Source: Bacteroidota bacterium (GTDB taxonomy: Bacteria; Chloroflexota; Anaerolineae; Aggregatilineales; Phototrophicaceae). Taken from it: a DNA stretch of 37,283 bases. Each line of letters opens with the position of its first letter. Within the stretch, counting starts at the first letter, position 1. Positions 1 through 7,372 of this stretch are shown here, one piece after another. Both the position numbers and the translations under genes were made by a program. The notes beneath the pieces were generated by a model. It had not been told where the DNA came from. It ran no database searches and saw nothing but the letters and a program-made list of their open reading frames with translations. Location: assembly GCA_027492915.1 (NCBI GenBank), contig JAPUDW010000411.1, positions 1-37,283 of the forward strand, in the 5' to 3' direction.

Positions 1-612
1 CAGTTCACGGGCATAATTTTCGTTAGGGTGTTCTTTGTTGCTCTCAGCCTGATTCAGGTAATAGAGCATGGCGGGGCTTTGGGCAACCGCGAACAGCATA
101 TCGCGAAAGCTGCTCAGCGCGTGCTTACGAATCGCTTCACGGTGCATAATCACCAGATCACCCACCAAATCTTGCGAGGCGACGTTGAAGTGATCCGTCC
201 AAAATTCGACGACCCGTTCAAACAATTGGCGATTGCTGTAAACACCACGCAGAACCATACCCTTGATGAGCGCCTCGCCTTGGCGGTAATTGACCTTGTG
301 TACATCCTGTCGGTTCATAAACAGGATGGGCATAGTCTTAAGCATCGCATCCATGTCGGTGTCGGCAATGCTGTCGGGGTTAAGCTGCTCATCGAGGTAC
401 GCCTCGGCACCAATCTCCCGCACCCGTGCCAGATCATCAGGCCGAATGCCGTAACTGAGGCGGTTGAGGAGATGCAGCAGGGGGTCGCTGGTGGTGGGTA
501 ACTGCGGCGAGGCTTGGTAATCCATCATCCGTGCAGTCAGTGTGCCGCCGAGACTGGCTCCGGCTAATGCCCCGCCAGCCAATTTCAAAAAGTCGCGTCT
601 AGAAGTTTGCAT
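1..612 (-). CDS. DUF1800 family protein, Tat-exported (3' end outside window)
   Basis: The minus-strand frame is open from an ATG at 612 to the window edge, giving 204 codons without a stop. The N-terminus reads MQTSRRDFLKLAGGALAGAS, a twin-arginine signal (RRDFLK followed by a small-residue hydrophobic stretch), so export of a folded protein is expected. The mature part begins with DPLLHLLNRLSYGIRPDDLARV and continues through FWTDHFNV to NENYARE-L at the edge, a layout I recognise from DUF1800 proteins. Members of this family are usually paired with a DUF1501 gene, which would lie outside the window; their function is poorly known. The gene follows the two-component/lipoprotein operon after a 139-nt gap holding a 17-bp palindrome (633-649), so it may have its own promoter. 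The family call is from remembered motifs only. Confidence 0.8.
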   Translation of the reverse strand, partial: MQTSRRDFLKLAGGALAGASLGGTLTARMMDYQASPQLPTTSDPLLHLLNRLSYGIRPDDLARVREIGAEAYLDEQLNPDSIADTDMDAMLKTMPILFMNRQDVHKVNYRQGEALIKGMVLRGVYSNRQLFERVVEFWTDHFNVASQDLVGDLVIMHREAIRKHALSSFRDMLFAVAQSPAMLYYLNQAESNKEHPNENYAREL

Positions 613-632
613 AACGTCATGTCCTACAGGTT

Positions 633-649
633 TGGTTTACGGTAAACCA
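633..649. promoter_or_regulatory. 17-bp perfect palindrome upstream of the DUF1800 gene
   Basis: TGGTTTAC-G-GTAAACCA is an 8-bp perfect inverted repeat around a single central base, 21 nt upstream of the DUF1800 start codon. The size and symmetry are those of a dimeric repressor operator. No regulator of an obvious type is adjacent, so the binding protein is unknown. Confidence 0.4.
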
Positions 650-701
650 CATCCGATGACCTGACTTTAGCAAACAAAATACGATAAGTTATGACGCGAA
701 T

Positions 702-718
702 TTGACGAAACCGTCACA
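702..718. repeat. 17-bp repeat copy 1 with TGACG-N4-CGTCA core
   Basis: TTGACGAAACCGTCACA occurs here and again exactly at 4012-4028. The core is an inverted repeat, TGACG and CGTCA around AAAC. This copy lies in the gap between the lipoprotein stop and the DUF1800 start; the other lies just upstream of the response regulator gene. It may be a regulator binding site; this is inference from position and symmetry. Confidence 0.4.
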
Positions 719-751
719 ACTAGGCTGCTTAGGACTGATGTACTACCTCAT

Positions 752-2014
752 CTATTGGGTGTCAGCTTGCAGCTCATCAAGCCAGCGTTGGATGGTGGCG
801 ACCTGTGGCAAGCCACGCTCGGCGAGAGCTGTTTTTACCCAATCGAGCGTATCAACCGATTCCCAGTAAAAACCAAACTGTGCATAGGTCAGCGCCGCGC
901 CTGTCCAATCTTCGGTCTGGTCGGAAAGCTGGATCGACTGCCACATACTTTGTTCGCCCATCTCATCCCCGATTGCGCGTTGGGTAATGCCAAGGTTACG
1001 CAGTGCAATCGCCACTTCCAGCGCATCATTCTGTTGTCGAGCGGCAGCTAATCCCATATCGAAGCAGTGAACCGCTTTTTCTAAATCACCCTCAACCGCC
1101 GCCAGCATGCCTAGCTGTTGATACAGGCGCGATTGCAGTGCGGGGTTATCATCAACCCCTTCAACCGCCGACATTAGGGAGTCTGCCGCTGCGCCCCAAT
1201 CGCCATTCGCCAACCCCACACAAGCCTGTGCAATGTGGGTAGCAACGTCCGGCAGTTCTTCGGTACGGATAAGGCACGGCCCCAAACGCCAACTCCGCCA
1301 GTCCAGCAGCATATCTTGCCCTTCAAGATCGCCAAATTGCGGCGTGAAATCTTCTGGTGTGTCCAACACTTTCGGCGGGCCGTTCAATGCGATAATCGTG
1401 GTTTCGTAAGTGAACGAACGGTTATCCTCGTTGTCCTTGTCATTATTGGCATGAACATTGACTTCAACCCGCACCTGATACTCACCTGAAGCGGGCAAGT
1501 AAAGTGTCGAATCGAGCAATTCGTCGCGCTGGTCAGCACCCCACGATTCAAAGTCCTGTGACGCGGCACTTTGCGCAAATTGAAAATCATCTTGATCCGG
1601 TGATTTAAGGTACACATCCATCCAGATCCGCCCCGCGCCGTAGCTGTCGGTTAGCCACAGCGCACTCCAACTGATGCGCAAACGCAGTCCTCGCCCTTGG
1701 TCAGCCACCATATACTCGGCAGGGGCAGCCCATTGGTCGAACAATTCAACTGCCAGCGCATCCGGTGCAAAGACGATATGCGGCATGGCTACCGTTTTAA
1801 CCAGCATCTGGTCGTCATCCGGTGCTTCACGAGCGACCAACCCTGCCGATGCTTCGGACTGAATAGGCGGTGACGCAATTGGTGTGGGGATACTCGTTGG
1901 TGTCGGTATCGGCTCTTCAAGCTGCACAGCAACCACCCCGCAGGCCGAAAGCACCAGCACCATGAGCAAGAATATGATTTTGCGACCCAGTGCAGTTCTA
2001 TTTTTCACTGTCAT
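752..2014 (-). CDS. TPR-containing lipoprotein, co-translated with the histidine kinase
   Basis: This 420-residue protein has an n-region with RK, a hydrophobic stretch and lipobox LSAC, with the lipidated Cys at residue 25. It should therefore be anchored on the outer face of the cytoplasmic membrane. A Pro/Thr linker follows (PTPTSIPTPIASPP). Residues about 70-210 look like a beta-rich extracellular domain. Residues about 265-400 hold helical pairs with TPR character (for example ALQSRLYQQLGMLAAVEGDL and the following helix EKAVHCFDMGLAAARQ). Its ATG overlaps the kinase stop as ATGA (2011-2014), which implies translational coupling. A sensing or scaffold role next to a kinase with almost no extracellular loop is plausible but inferred. 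I do not recognise a named family beyond the TPR-like repeats. Confidence 0.8.
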   Translation of the reverse strand: MTVKNRTALGRKIIFLLMVLVLSACGVVAVQLEEPIPTPTSIPTPIASPPIQSEASAGLVAREAPDDDQMLVKTVAMPHIVFAPDALAVELFDQWAAPAEYMVADQGRGLRLRISWSALWLTDSYGAGRIWMDVYLKSPDQDDFQFAQSAASQDFESWGADQRDELLDSTLYLPASGEYQVRVEVNVHANNDKDNEDNRSFTYETTIIALNGPPKVLDTPEDFTPQFGDLEGQDMLLDWRSWRLGPCLIRTEELPDVATHIAQACVGLANGDWGAAADSLMSAVEGVDDNPALQSRLYQQLGMLAAVEGDLEKAVHCFDMGLAAARQQNDALEVAIALRNLGITQRAIGDEMGEQSMWQSIQLSDQTEDWTGAALTYAQFGFYWESVDTLDWVKTALAERGLPQVATIQRWLDELQADTQ

Positions 2015-3186
2015 TTCACCACCTCCCCCGGTCGGGCAAGCCGAACGGTCATGGTTGTGCCAGCCCCTTCGCGACTTTGGGCGGCAATCGTTCCACCGTG
2101 CATCTCGATGATTTTGCGCACAGTCGATAAGCCTAACCCGCTGCCGCTGCCCTGCGAACGGGCGCGTACCATTGGCTCGAAAATACGATCCGGCAAATAC
2201 TCGGCAGGGATACCTTCGCCATTGTCGGCAAACTGAATAACATAGGCGTTCGGTTCCGTTTGCAGGCGAATAAGCAATCGACCATCTGCACCGGAATATT
2301 TGAGGCTGTTATCGATTAGGTTTTCGAAGGCGCGTACCAGCAAATCACGGTCACCCTCTAAGCGCATCGGGCCGGGCGGCACATCCATTTCCAGCGATTT
2401 GCCTAAACTCTGCGCCCGTTCATCCTGTGCATACAATGCCTCTTCCAGCACATCCGCTAAGTCCAGCATCTTAAGTTCAAGCGGCACATATGCCAACCGA
2501 GCATCGAACAACATACTGTCTACCAAACGGGCTAAACGTTGCGCTTCACTTTCAATCGTCCCAACCGATTTGCGCCATGCTTCCGGCTCGAATGTCGGCG
2601 ACTGGCGCATATTCGCGGCGTGACCAATAATCGCCGCCAACGGGTTACGCATATCATGAACAATCCGCCGGATAAAATTTTCATAGAAGGTATTTTGCTG
2701 CCCGCCAGATTGCAGCGGTCGCGAGATCAGCGCGTAAGTGCGGCGGTCGAGCGGCAGCGCCTGCACCGAGTAACGCGCACCCTCGCCCACCGCCAGCGTT
2801 TGCAGTGCGATACCTTTGTTAGATTGGGCGCGTTTAATCAGCACCCGCAAATTGGGGTTCAGAACGCCGCTTTGGAGTAAATCCTTGGCTGTATCATTGT
2901 GCCATTTCACCTTCCCTTTACCGTCACAAACCACCACACCTTCATTCAGGTAAACCGAAAGTGCCTCAAAGCGGTTAATCCACTGCGAACCGGACGACCG
3001 TGAACGTAATAGGCTGAGAATGCCGAGCAAAAAAAGACCAATGCCAGACATCAACCAGATGAACGCAACGCCGGAGTTAAAACGCAGCATCATCAGCGGG
3101 AGACCAATCTCACGCCCGTATTGGTCAAGCAGCATGGTCAAACCCAACCATGTGAGGATGCCCACGATATAGATAAAGCGAAACAT
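2011..3186 (-). CDS. Sensor histidine kinase (PAS-like, HisKA, HATPase_c)
   Basis: This 391-residue membrane kinase has two predicted TM helices (about 5-20 and 40-60) with only a short loop between them. A PAS-like region (about 70-155, NEGVVVCDGKGKVKWHN) comes next. The HisKA box has phospho-acceptor H177 in RRIVHDMRNPLAA. The ATP-binding domain shows an N box ENLIDNSLKYS (N289, N293), a G1 box DNGEGIP (from D321) and a G2 box GSGSGLGLS (346-354). The regulator gene ends 2 nt upstream, so the two form a cognate pair in one transcript. The tiny periplasmic loop means it is unlikely to bind a ligand outside by itself. The lipoprotein encoded directly downstream with a 4-nt overlap is a candidate partner. 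The signal sensed is unknown. Confidence 0.93.
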   Translation of the reverse strand: MFRFIYIVGILTWLGLTMLLDQYGREIGLPLMMLRFNSGVAFIWLMSGIGLFLLGILSLLRSRSSGSQWINRFEALSVYLNEGVVVCDGKGKVKWHNDTAKDLLQSGVLNPNLRVLIKRAQSNKGIALQTLAVGEGARYSVQALPLDRRTYALISRPLQSGGQQNTFYENFIRRIVHDMRNPLAAIIGHAANMRQSPTFEPEAWRKSVGTIESEAQRLARLVDSMLFDARLAYVPLELKMLDLADVLEEALYAQDERAQSLGKSLEMDVPPGPMRLEGDRDLLVRAFENLIDNSLKYSGADGRLLIRLQTEPNAYVIQFADNGEGIPAEYLPDRIFEPMVRARSQGSGSGLGLSTVRKIIEMHGGTIAAQSREGAGTTMTVRLARPGEVVK

Positions 3187-3188
3187 GG

Positions 3189-3911
3189 TTATTCCTGTAA
3201 TAGGCGGTAACCCACGCCATGTACGGTTTCGATGAGTTCATCCCGTTCGAGCTTCAGTTTGCGGCGCAGCGCCGCCACATGCCGGTCAACCGTGCGCTCA
3301 TAGCCTGCCCAACTGTAATCCCAAACATGGTTGAGCAGTTCCTCGCGCGTCCAATGGCGGTTCGGGTTCCGCGCCAAGAAAGCCAGCAGCGCAAACTCGA
3401 TGGGTGTCAGGTCAATCTGCTGCCCCGCACGGCTAACCCGAAAATGCTCCAGATCAATCTGAATATCGCCCCGCACTTGCAGTTGGTTGCTGCTGGTCGC
3501 ACCCGTTGGCGCGGTTTCGCGGCGTATGTGCGAGATCGCGCCGAGAGTTGCGCGTATCTGGTTCGCCAGCGCATTGTTATCCCACGGCTTGGTGACGAAT
3601 GCAATCGCACCCTGTCCCAAACTTTCCACCTGCCATTCAGGGTACGAGGTCAGCATGATAATCGGGATGAAACGGGCGCGGCTGCGCAAACGGCGGCACA
3701 CTTCCAGGCCGCTCATCTGGCTCTGGTCGCGCTCGTCCAGTACGACATCGAGCAGCACCAAGTCCGGTTCGTGTTTCTCCACCATCGACAGCGCTTCGAG
3801 ACCCGTCGACGCGGTTTCGACCTGATACCCCATACGACCTAAAAAAGTGCCCAGTGCCGAGCGAATATTCTCCTGATCATCGACGATTAAAATGTGCTGC
3901 CGCTGCTCCAT
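3189..3911 (-). CDS. OmpR/PhoB-family response regulator
   Basis: From the ATG at 3911 the protein has 240 residues. The receiver domain (about 6-125) has the acidic pair D11/D12, phospho-acceptor D55 in LVLLDVVLDE and K108 in VTKPW. The C-terminal winged helix (about 143-238) has TPIEFALLAFL, the RTVDRHVAALRRKL recognition-helix region and a final GVGYRL, which are all typical of OmpR-type regulators. A GTG at 3935 would add eight residues (FTIGNGL) with no family resemblance, so I chose the ATG. It is first in the operon with the kinase and lipoprotein and divergent from the M42 peptidase gene. A 17-bp repeat with an inverted core lies about 100 nt upstream and could be its target, though this is untested. 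Confidence 0.93.
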   Translation of the reverse strand: MEQRQHILIVDDQENIRSALGTFLGRMGYQVETASTGLEALSMVEKHEPDLVLLDVVLDERDQSQMSGLEVCRRLRSRARFIPIIMLTSYPEWQVESLGQGAIAFVTKPWDNNALANQIRATLGAISHIRRETAPTGATSSNQLQVRGDIQIDLEHFRVSRAGQQIDLTPIEFALLAFLARNPNRHWTREELLNHVWDYSWAGYERTVDRHVAALRRKLKLERDELIETVHGVGYRLLQE

Positions 3912-3967
3912 AAGCCCATTCCCAATTGTGAACACAAAGCATCGTTACAAAGTGTTATAGTATGCGC

Positions 3968-3996
3968 ATTATACAGGTTGGAGGATGCCATGTCTG
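3968..3996 (-). promoter_or_regulatory. Probable sigma70-type promoter for the two-component operon
   Basis: On the minus strand a perfect -10 TATAAT (3968-3973) lies 17 bp from CAGACA (3991-3996), a 4/6 match to the -35 consensus. The predicted start is near 3961, about 50 nt before the chosen regulator ATG. It overlaps the start region of the divergent peptidase gene. Confidence 0.5.
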
Positions 3997-5051
3997 ATAT
4001 TCGTGTCAATCTTGACGAAACCGTCACATTTTTAACAGGACTCTTAAATACACCAAGCCCAACGGGTTATACGGTCGAAGCCATTGATTATGTCGAGGCC
4101 GCTTTCAAGAAACTTAAAATCACCGGCCTCAAACTCTCACGCAGCAAAAAAGGTGCCCTTATCATCCAACTCAAAGGTAAATCGAGCAGCGCCCCACGCG
4201 GCATGACCGCACACATTGATACGCTCGGCCTCATGGTGAAGGAAATTAAAAGCAGTGGTCGGCTGAAGGCAACCCTGCTCGGCGGCTACGCATGGAATGC
4301 GGTCGAATATGAAGGCGTAACTGTCCGCACCGCCGATGGCAAACGCATCCGCGGCACAATGCTCCTGAGCAACCCCAGCACCCACGTCAACAGCAAACTT
4401 GGCAGCACCCAGCGCGAAGCCGACAACATGGAAATCCGGCTGGATGCCATCACCAAAAGCGCTGCCGATACCCGCGCACTCGGCATCGACGTTGGCGACT
4501 TTATCTTTCTTGATCCTCGCGTTGAATTGACCGACACCAATTTTCTCCGCTCACGCCATTTAGATGATAAAGCCGGTGTGGCAGCCATCTATGGTGCATT
4601 GCTAGCACTCAAAGCCGCCAAACTCCAACCCGCTCAAGATACCACCTTCATCATCGCCAACTATGAAGAAGTCGGTCATGGCGGCTCAGCCGATTGGCCG
4701 GAAAACCTCGACGAACTCTTGACCATCGACATGGGTGCGCTGGGTGACGGGCAGAACGGCGACGAGTTCTCGGTCAGCATTTGCGCCAAGGACAGCACCG
4801 GCCCGTATCATTACGCCTTCACCGCGCGGATGCGCGAATTGGCAAAAGCCCATAACATCCCCTACAAGATGGATATTTACCCGTTCTACGGCTCGGATGG
4901 ATCGGCCTACTGGCGGGCTGGTGGCTCGGCAAAAGTTGCACTGATCGGCCCCGGTATTGATGCCTCGCACGGCTACGAACGCACCCATACCAGCAGCATT
5001 GAACACACTGCCCATTTGATCGCGCAATATCTGGTGGATATGGGGGAATAA
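3990..5051 (+). CDS. M42 family metallopeptidase (glutamyl aminopeptidase-like)
   Basis: This 353-residue cytosolic zinc aminopeptidase removes N-terminal residues from peptides; family members form large tetrahedral assemblies. Visible metal and catalytic residues are H75 in TAHIDTLG, D192 in RHLDDKAG, E226/E227 in NYEEVGHGG, D247 in TIDMGALG and H333 in ERTHTSSIE, in the order expected for M42. The PDZ-like insert between the first two ligands (about 85-175) is present, with GIDVGDFIFLDP. An earlier in-frame ATG at 3894 would add 32 residues without family character. The ATG at 3990 has GGAGG a few nt upstream and starts MSDIRVNLDETV. It is divergent from the response regulator and nothing suggests co-regulation apart from the shared intergenic region. 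Confidence 0.93.
   Translation: MSDIRVNLDETVTFLTGLLNTPSPTGYTVEAIDYVEAAFKKLKITGLKLSRSKKGALIIQLKGKSSSAPRGMTAHIDTLGLMVKEIKSSGRLKATLLGGYAWNAVEYEGVTVRTADGKRIRGTMLLSNPSTHVNSKLGSTQREADNMEIRLDAITKSAADTRALGIDVGDFIFLDPRVELTDTNFLRSRHLDDKAGVAAIYGALLALKAAKLQPAQDTTFIIANYEEVGHGGSADWPENLDELLTIDMGALGDGQNGDEFSVSICAKDSTGPYHYAFTARMRELAKAHNIPYKMDIYPFYGSDGSAYWRAGGSAKVALIGPGIDASHGYERTHTSSIEHTAHLIAQYLVDMGE
4012..4028. repeat. 17-bp repeat copy 2 with TGACG-N4-CGTCA core
   Basis: This is an exact second copy of the sequence at 702-718, here inside codons 8-13 of the M42 peptidase and about 100 nt upstream of the response regulator start. The two copies bracket the regulator-kinase-lipoprotein operon. Confidence 0.4.
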
Positions 5052-5083
5052 GTCCAAAACATCAGGCAGAAGAGGGTGAAGAT

Positions 5084-5281
5084 ATGCCAAAGGTAATCCT
5101 CAAACTCTCGCTCTTTTTATTCGTACTCCTTAGCAGGGCAGGTTTTGTGGCGGAGGCATTCGGTAAACAGCAGCCGCCCAACCCTGCCCTGCGCGGCTTT
5201 AGTGAAGGCTGCTTGAATCATCATGCCGCGCTTATGGCTTCGACTCACCCTTCTCGTTGTGGCAGTGCTGACAGGTGCTAG
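5084..5281 (+). pseudogene. Short ORF resembling a truncated copy of the next gene's signal peptide
   Basis: This 65-residue frame has a good ribosome site (GAGGGTG before the ATG). Its first residues, MPKVILKLSLFLFVLL, closely resemble the start of the downstream protein, MPRLWLRLTLLVVAVL. After about residue 17 it loses protein-like character and runs out of frame across an inverted repeat (arms 5133-5142 and 5183-5192, GCAGGGCAGG and its complement). I read it as the 5' stub of a tandem duplicate, or as a gene start separated from its body by an inserted palindrome. It may not be translated into anything useful. Confidence 0.3.
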
Positions 5282-5891
5282 CCTAACGACCAGCGCCTTA
5301 GGTTCGCTGCGCCCCTTACACGCGGTCATGGCGGGTGTTGATGTGGAATGCGTGGGCAAGCCGCAGCCCTGCTGGTACGGGGTCGTGATTGGGGAAACAA
5401 CGACAGCCGAAGTCGAAGCCATTTTTTCAGGCTTTGGTGACAGCATTTCGGATAACCCTACTAAAGGCCAGCTCGAAATTTACAAAACCGTTAAAGGCGG
5501 CTGCTTTGCCCAATTCATCTACGGGCGCGGGACGGCGCGAATTATCAACGAGATTATCCTCACCAACTGCACGCGGGTACGTTTGGGCGATCTGTTGGCC
5601 TACTACGGCGAACCAACCACGCTCGGCACTGGCATAACTTGCGAGGCGAACCGTGTTCGTGTGCAGCACAATCACTACTATATTGAATATCCAACCGAGG
5701 GCATCCTCGCTTCAGTCAACCGACCTGCACAACTCAGCCCGTGGCTGTCGTTACAGGGCAACATTCGCCAGTTATACATCGTCGTTCCGCATGACGGCGA
5801 TGGGCGCAAAACATGGGAAGGGTTAGTCAGCTTCTGGCGGTTCGTACAGATACACCCCGAACAAATCAATACGACGAACTGTTGGCCGTAA
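5223..5891 (+). CDS. Secreted protein of unknown function
   Basis: This 222-residue protein has a signal peptide (MPRLWLRLTLLVVAVLTGAS, then SALG as a likely cleavage zone). The mature part has five or six cysteines (VECVGKPQPCWYGV, GGCFAQF, LTNCTRV, ITCEANR, TTNCWP), compatible with disulfides outside the membrane. A repeated theme is CWYGVVIGETTTAEVEAIF and RLGDLLAYYGEP, which has the look of a small alpha/beta module in which a rule-like motif precedes a helix. I do not recognise a named family. The ribosome site is weak (GAAGG 13 nt upstream), while the short ORF before it has a better one. The start is supported by the complete signal peptide. Confidence 0.7.
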   Translation: MPRLWLRLTLLVVAVLTGASLTTSALGSLRPLHAVMAGVDVECVGKPQPCWYGVVIGETTTAEVEAIFSGFGDSISDNPTKGQLEIYKTVKGGCFAQFIYGRGTARIINEIILTNCTRVRLGDLLAYYGEPTTLGTGITCEANRVRVQHNHYYIEYPTEGILASVNRPAQLSPWLSLQGNIRQLYIVVPHDGDGRKTWEGLVSFWRFVQIHPEQINTTNCWP

Positions 5892-5978
5892 TCACAATTG
5901 CCTGATTTTCAGCGTTATGGCACAATATGACCCCTTAATAACCATCTCTTTGAAAGGTAAACCGCTATTACTACTGCA

Positions 5979-6551
5979 ATGCCGGTTCTTGAAACCCAAC
6001 GTCTACTCGTCCGCCCGATGACAATGGACGATCTGCTGCCGATGCACGCAGCGATGAACGCCGGTTTTGGCGAAGATCCGCTGGAAGAGCGGCGCGAATG
6101 GCTGGAATGGACGGTTCGCAATTATGTGGCGCTGGCACGACTGTGGCAGCCCCCTTACGGCGAACGCGCAGTCGTGCTGAAGGACACCGGCGAGTTTGTG
6201 GGTGCAGTTGGCTTTGCTCAAGCAGTTGGCCCTTATCAACGCCTACCCGCGTTCCGCAAACACGGTGAACCGGACGACACATTTATGCAGCCAGAATTTG
6301 GCTTGTTCTGGGTGACATCGCCAGCCCACCAACGCAAAGGTTACGCCGCCGAGGCTGCACAGGCACTCGTTGACTATGGCTTCAGCAGCATGAACCTCCG
6401 GCGCATCGTCGCGACCACTGAATTTGATAATGAGGGATCGCAAGCGGTAATGCGTAAGCTAGGCATGACCTTAGAACACAACCCGACACCCGGAGACCCG
6501 CCGTGGTTTCAAGTGGTTGGCGTTCTGTATAACCCCGCAGTGAAAGGTTAG
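5979..6551 (+). CDS. GNAT family N-acetyltransferase (RimJ/RimL-like)
   Basis: This 190-residue cytosolic acetyl-CoA-dependent acyltransferase begins ETQRLLVRPMTMDDL, typical of the RimJ/RimL branch. The acetyl-CoA pyrophosphate loop is HQRKGYAAEA (about 110-120) and the C-terminal half has NEGSQAVMRKLGM, the usual helix-strand end of this group. The substrate cannot be told from sequence. No Shine-Dalgarno sits in front of the ATG at 5979. AAAGG lies about 22 nt upstream, ideally placed for an in-frame ATT at 5967 that would add ITTA, so a rare ATT start is possible. It is followed after 5 nt by another GNAT gene, probably one transcript. Confidence 0.87.
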   Translation: MPVLETQRLLVRPMTMDDLLPMHAAMNAGFGEDPLEERREWLEWTVRNYVALARLWQPPYGERAVVLKDTGEFVGAVGFAQAVGPYQRLPAFRKHGEPDDTFMQPEFGLFWVTSPAHQRKGYAAEAAQALVDYGFSSMNLRRIVATTEFDNEGSQAVMRKLGMTLEHNPTPGDPPWFQVVGVLYNPAVKG

Positions 6552-6556
6552 ACACT

Positions 6557-7147
6557 ATGCAAATGGATGGCACACAAATAACACTGCGCGATTGGGAAAT
6601 GAGCGACCTGAAAACCTATGAACGTTGGCTGCAACCCGGTCACGACTGGAAACAGCTCGATGGCCCTTACTACCCCGGTCCCGGCAAAGATGAAATCCCT
6701 GAGCTTATAAATGACCAGCGCTTCACAATCGAACTATTTGACTGGCCTACCCTTCGCCAGCAGTTGATTATCGCCGACAAAGGCAGTAATGCGATGATCG
6801 GGCAAGTGTCATGGTACTGGATTAGCGAGGAAACCCATTGGCCTGCCCTCGGCATTGTCATCTATGACCCGCAGCACTGGCGCAAGGGCATCGGCTATGA
6901 GGCACTCGGCCTATGGAGCGAGTATCTACTGCAAGCGCAGCCCTTATTCGCACGCCTCGACCTGCGTACATGGTCGGGCAATAGCGGTATGATGCGGCTG
7001 GCGGAAAAGCTCGGCTATAAAGAAGAAGCCCGTTTTCGCAAAGCGCGTATCGTGAACGGGCAGTATTACGATGGCATGGGTTACGGCATACTACGTGATG
7101 AATGGACTGCACGTTATCCGCAGGGCTTCAAAGCAGTCTTGGGCTAG
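6557..7147 (+). CDS. GNAT family N-acetyltransferase (RimJ/RimL-like)
   Basis: This 196-residue protein begins QITLRDWEMSDLKTYERW and carries the acetyl-CoA loop HWRKGIGYEALGLW (about 112-125). A C-terminal NSGMMRLAEKLGYKEEAR and a final YYDGMGYGILRDEW follow, all matching RimJ/RimL-type acetyltransferases. AAAGG at the end of the previous gene serves as ribosome site, and only 5 nt separate the two genes, so they are likely co-transcribed. The two proteins are diverged and do not look like a recent duplication. Target unknown. Confidence 0.88.
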   Translation: MQMDGTQITLRDWEMSDLKTYERWLQPGHDWKQLDGPYYPGPGKDEIPELINDQRFTIELFDWPTLRQQLIIADKGSNAMIGQVSWYWISEETHWPALGIVIYDPQHWRKGIGYEALGLWSEYLLQAQPLFARLDLRTWSGNSGMMRLAEKLGYKEEARFRKARIVNGQYYDGMGYGILRDEWTARYPQGFKAVLG

Positions 7148-7372
7148 GGCTGCGTACAGCGCTCGATGTGACGATTGAAGCATCCGGCAAACCGATCACC
7201 TTTGTCATCAACCTAATTTACGCAATTCAACGAGACAGGCATCGGTATTGCAGATCACAAGGAGAACAACCGTCTTGGATGGTTGTAGGAACTTGGGTTG
7301 CTAGAAGCAGTGGGGGCATAGTCGAAACGAGATGATGGGAGAATAGCTAACTCTCCCCATAAAAACGATATA
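7148..7372. other. Intergenic stretch with possible decayed coding and a small hairpin
   Basis: The plus strand directly after the GNAT gene contains protein-like text in two frames: ALDVTIEASGKPITFVIN, then after a one-base shift QFNETGIGIADHKENNRL ending at TAG 7286-7288. This may be a frameshifted gene remnant. A GGGAGA/TCTCCC hairpin (7337-7357) lies between the convergent genes but has no T-run. Confidence 0.3.

Noticed and set aside
28..501. 157-codon plus-strand frame at the left edge
   Set aside because: The opposite strand encodes the Tat signal and DUF1800 protein over the same bases.
3219..3842. 207-codon plus-strand frame opposite the response regulator
   Set aside because: It is antisense to a complete two-domain regulator and rich in Arg/His/Gln, typical of a shadow frame.
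7337..7357. GGGAGA/TCTCCC hairpin as a terminator
   Set aside because: The stem is short and no T-run follows on either strand.
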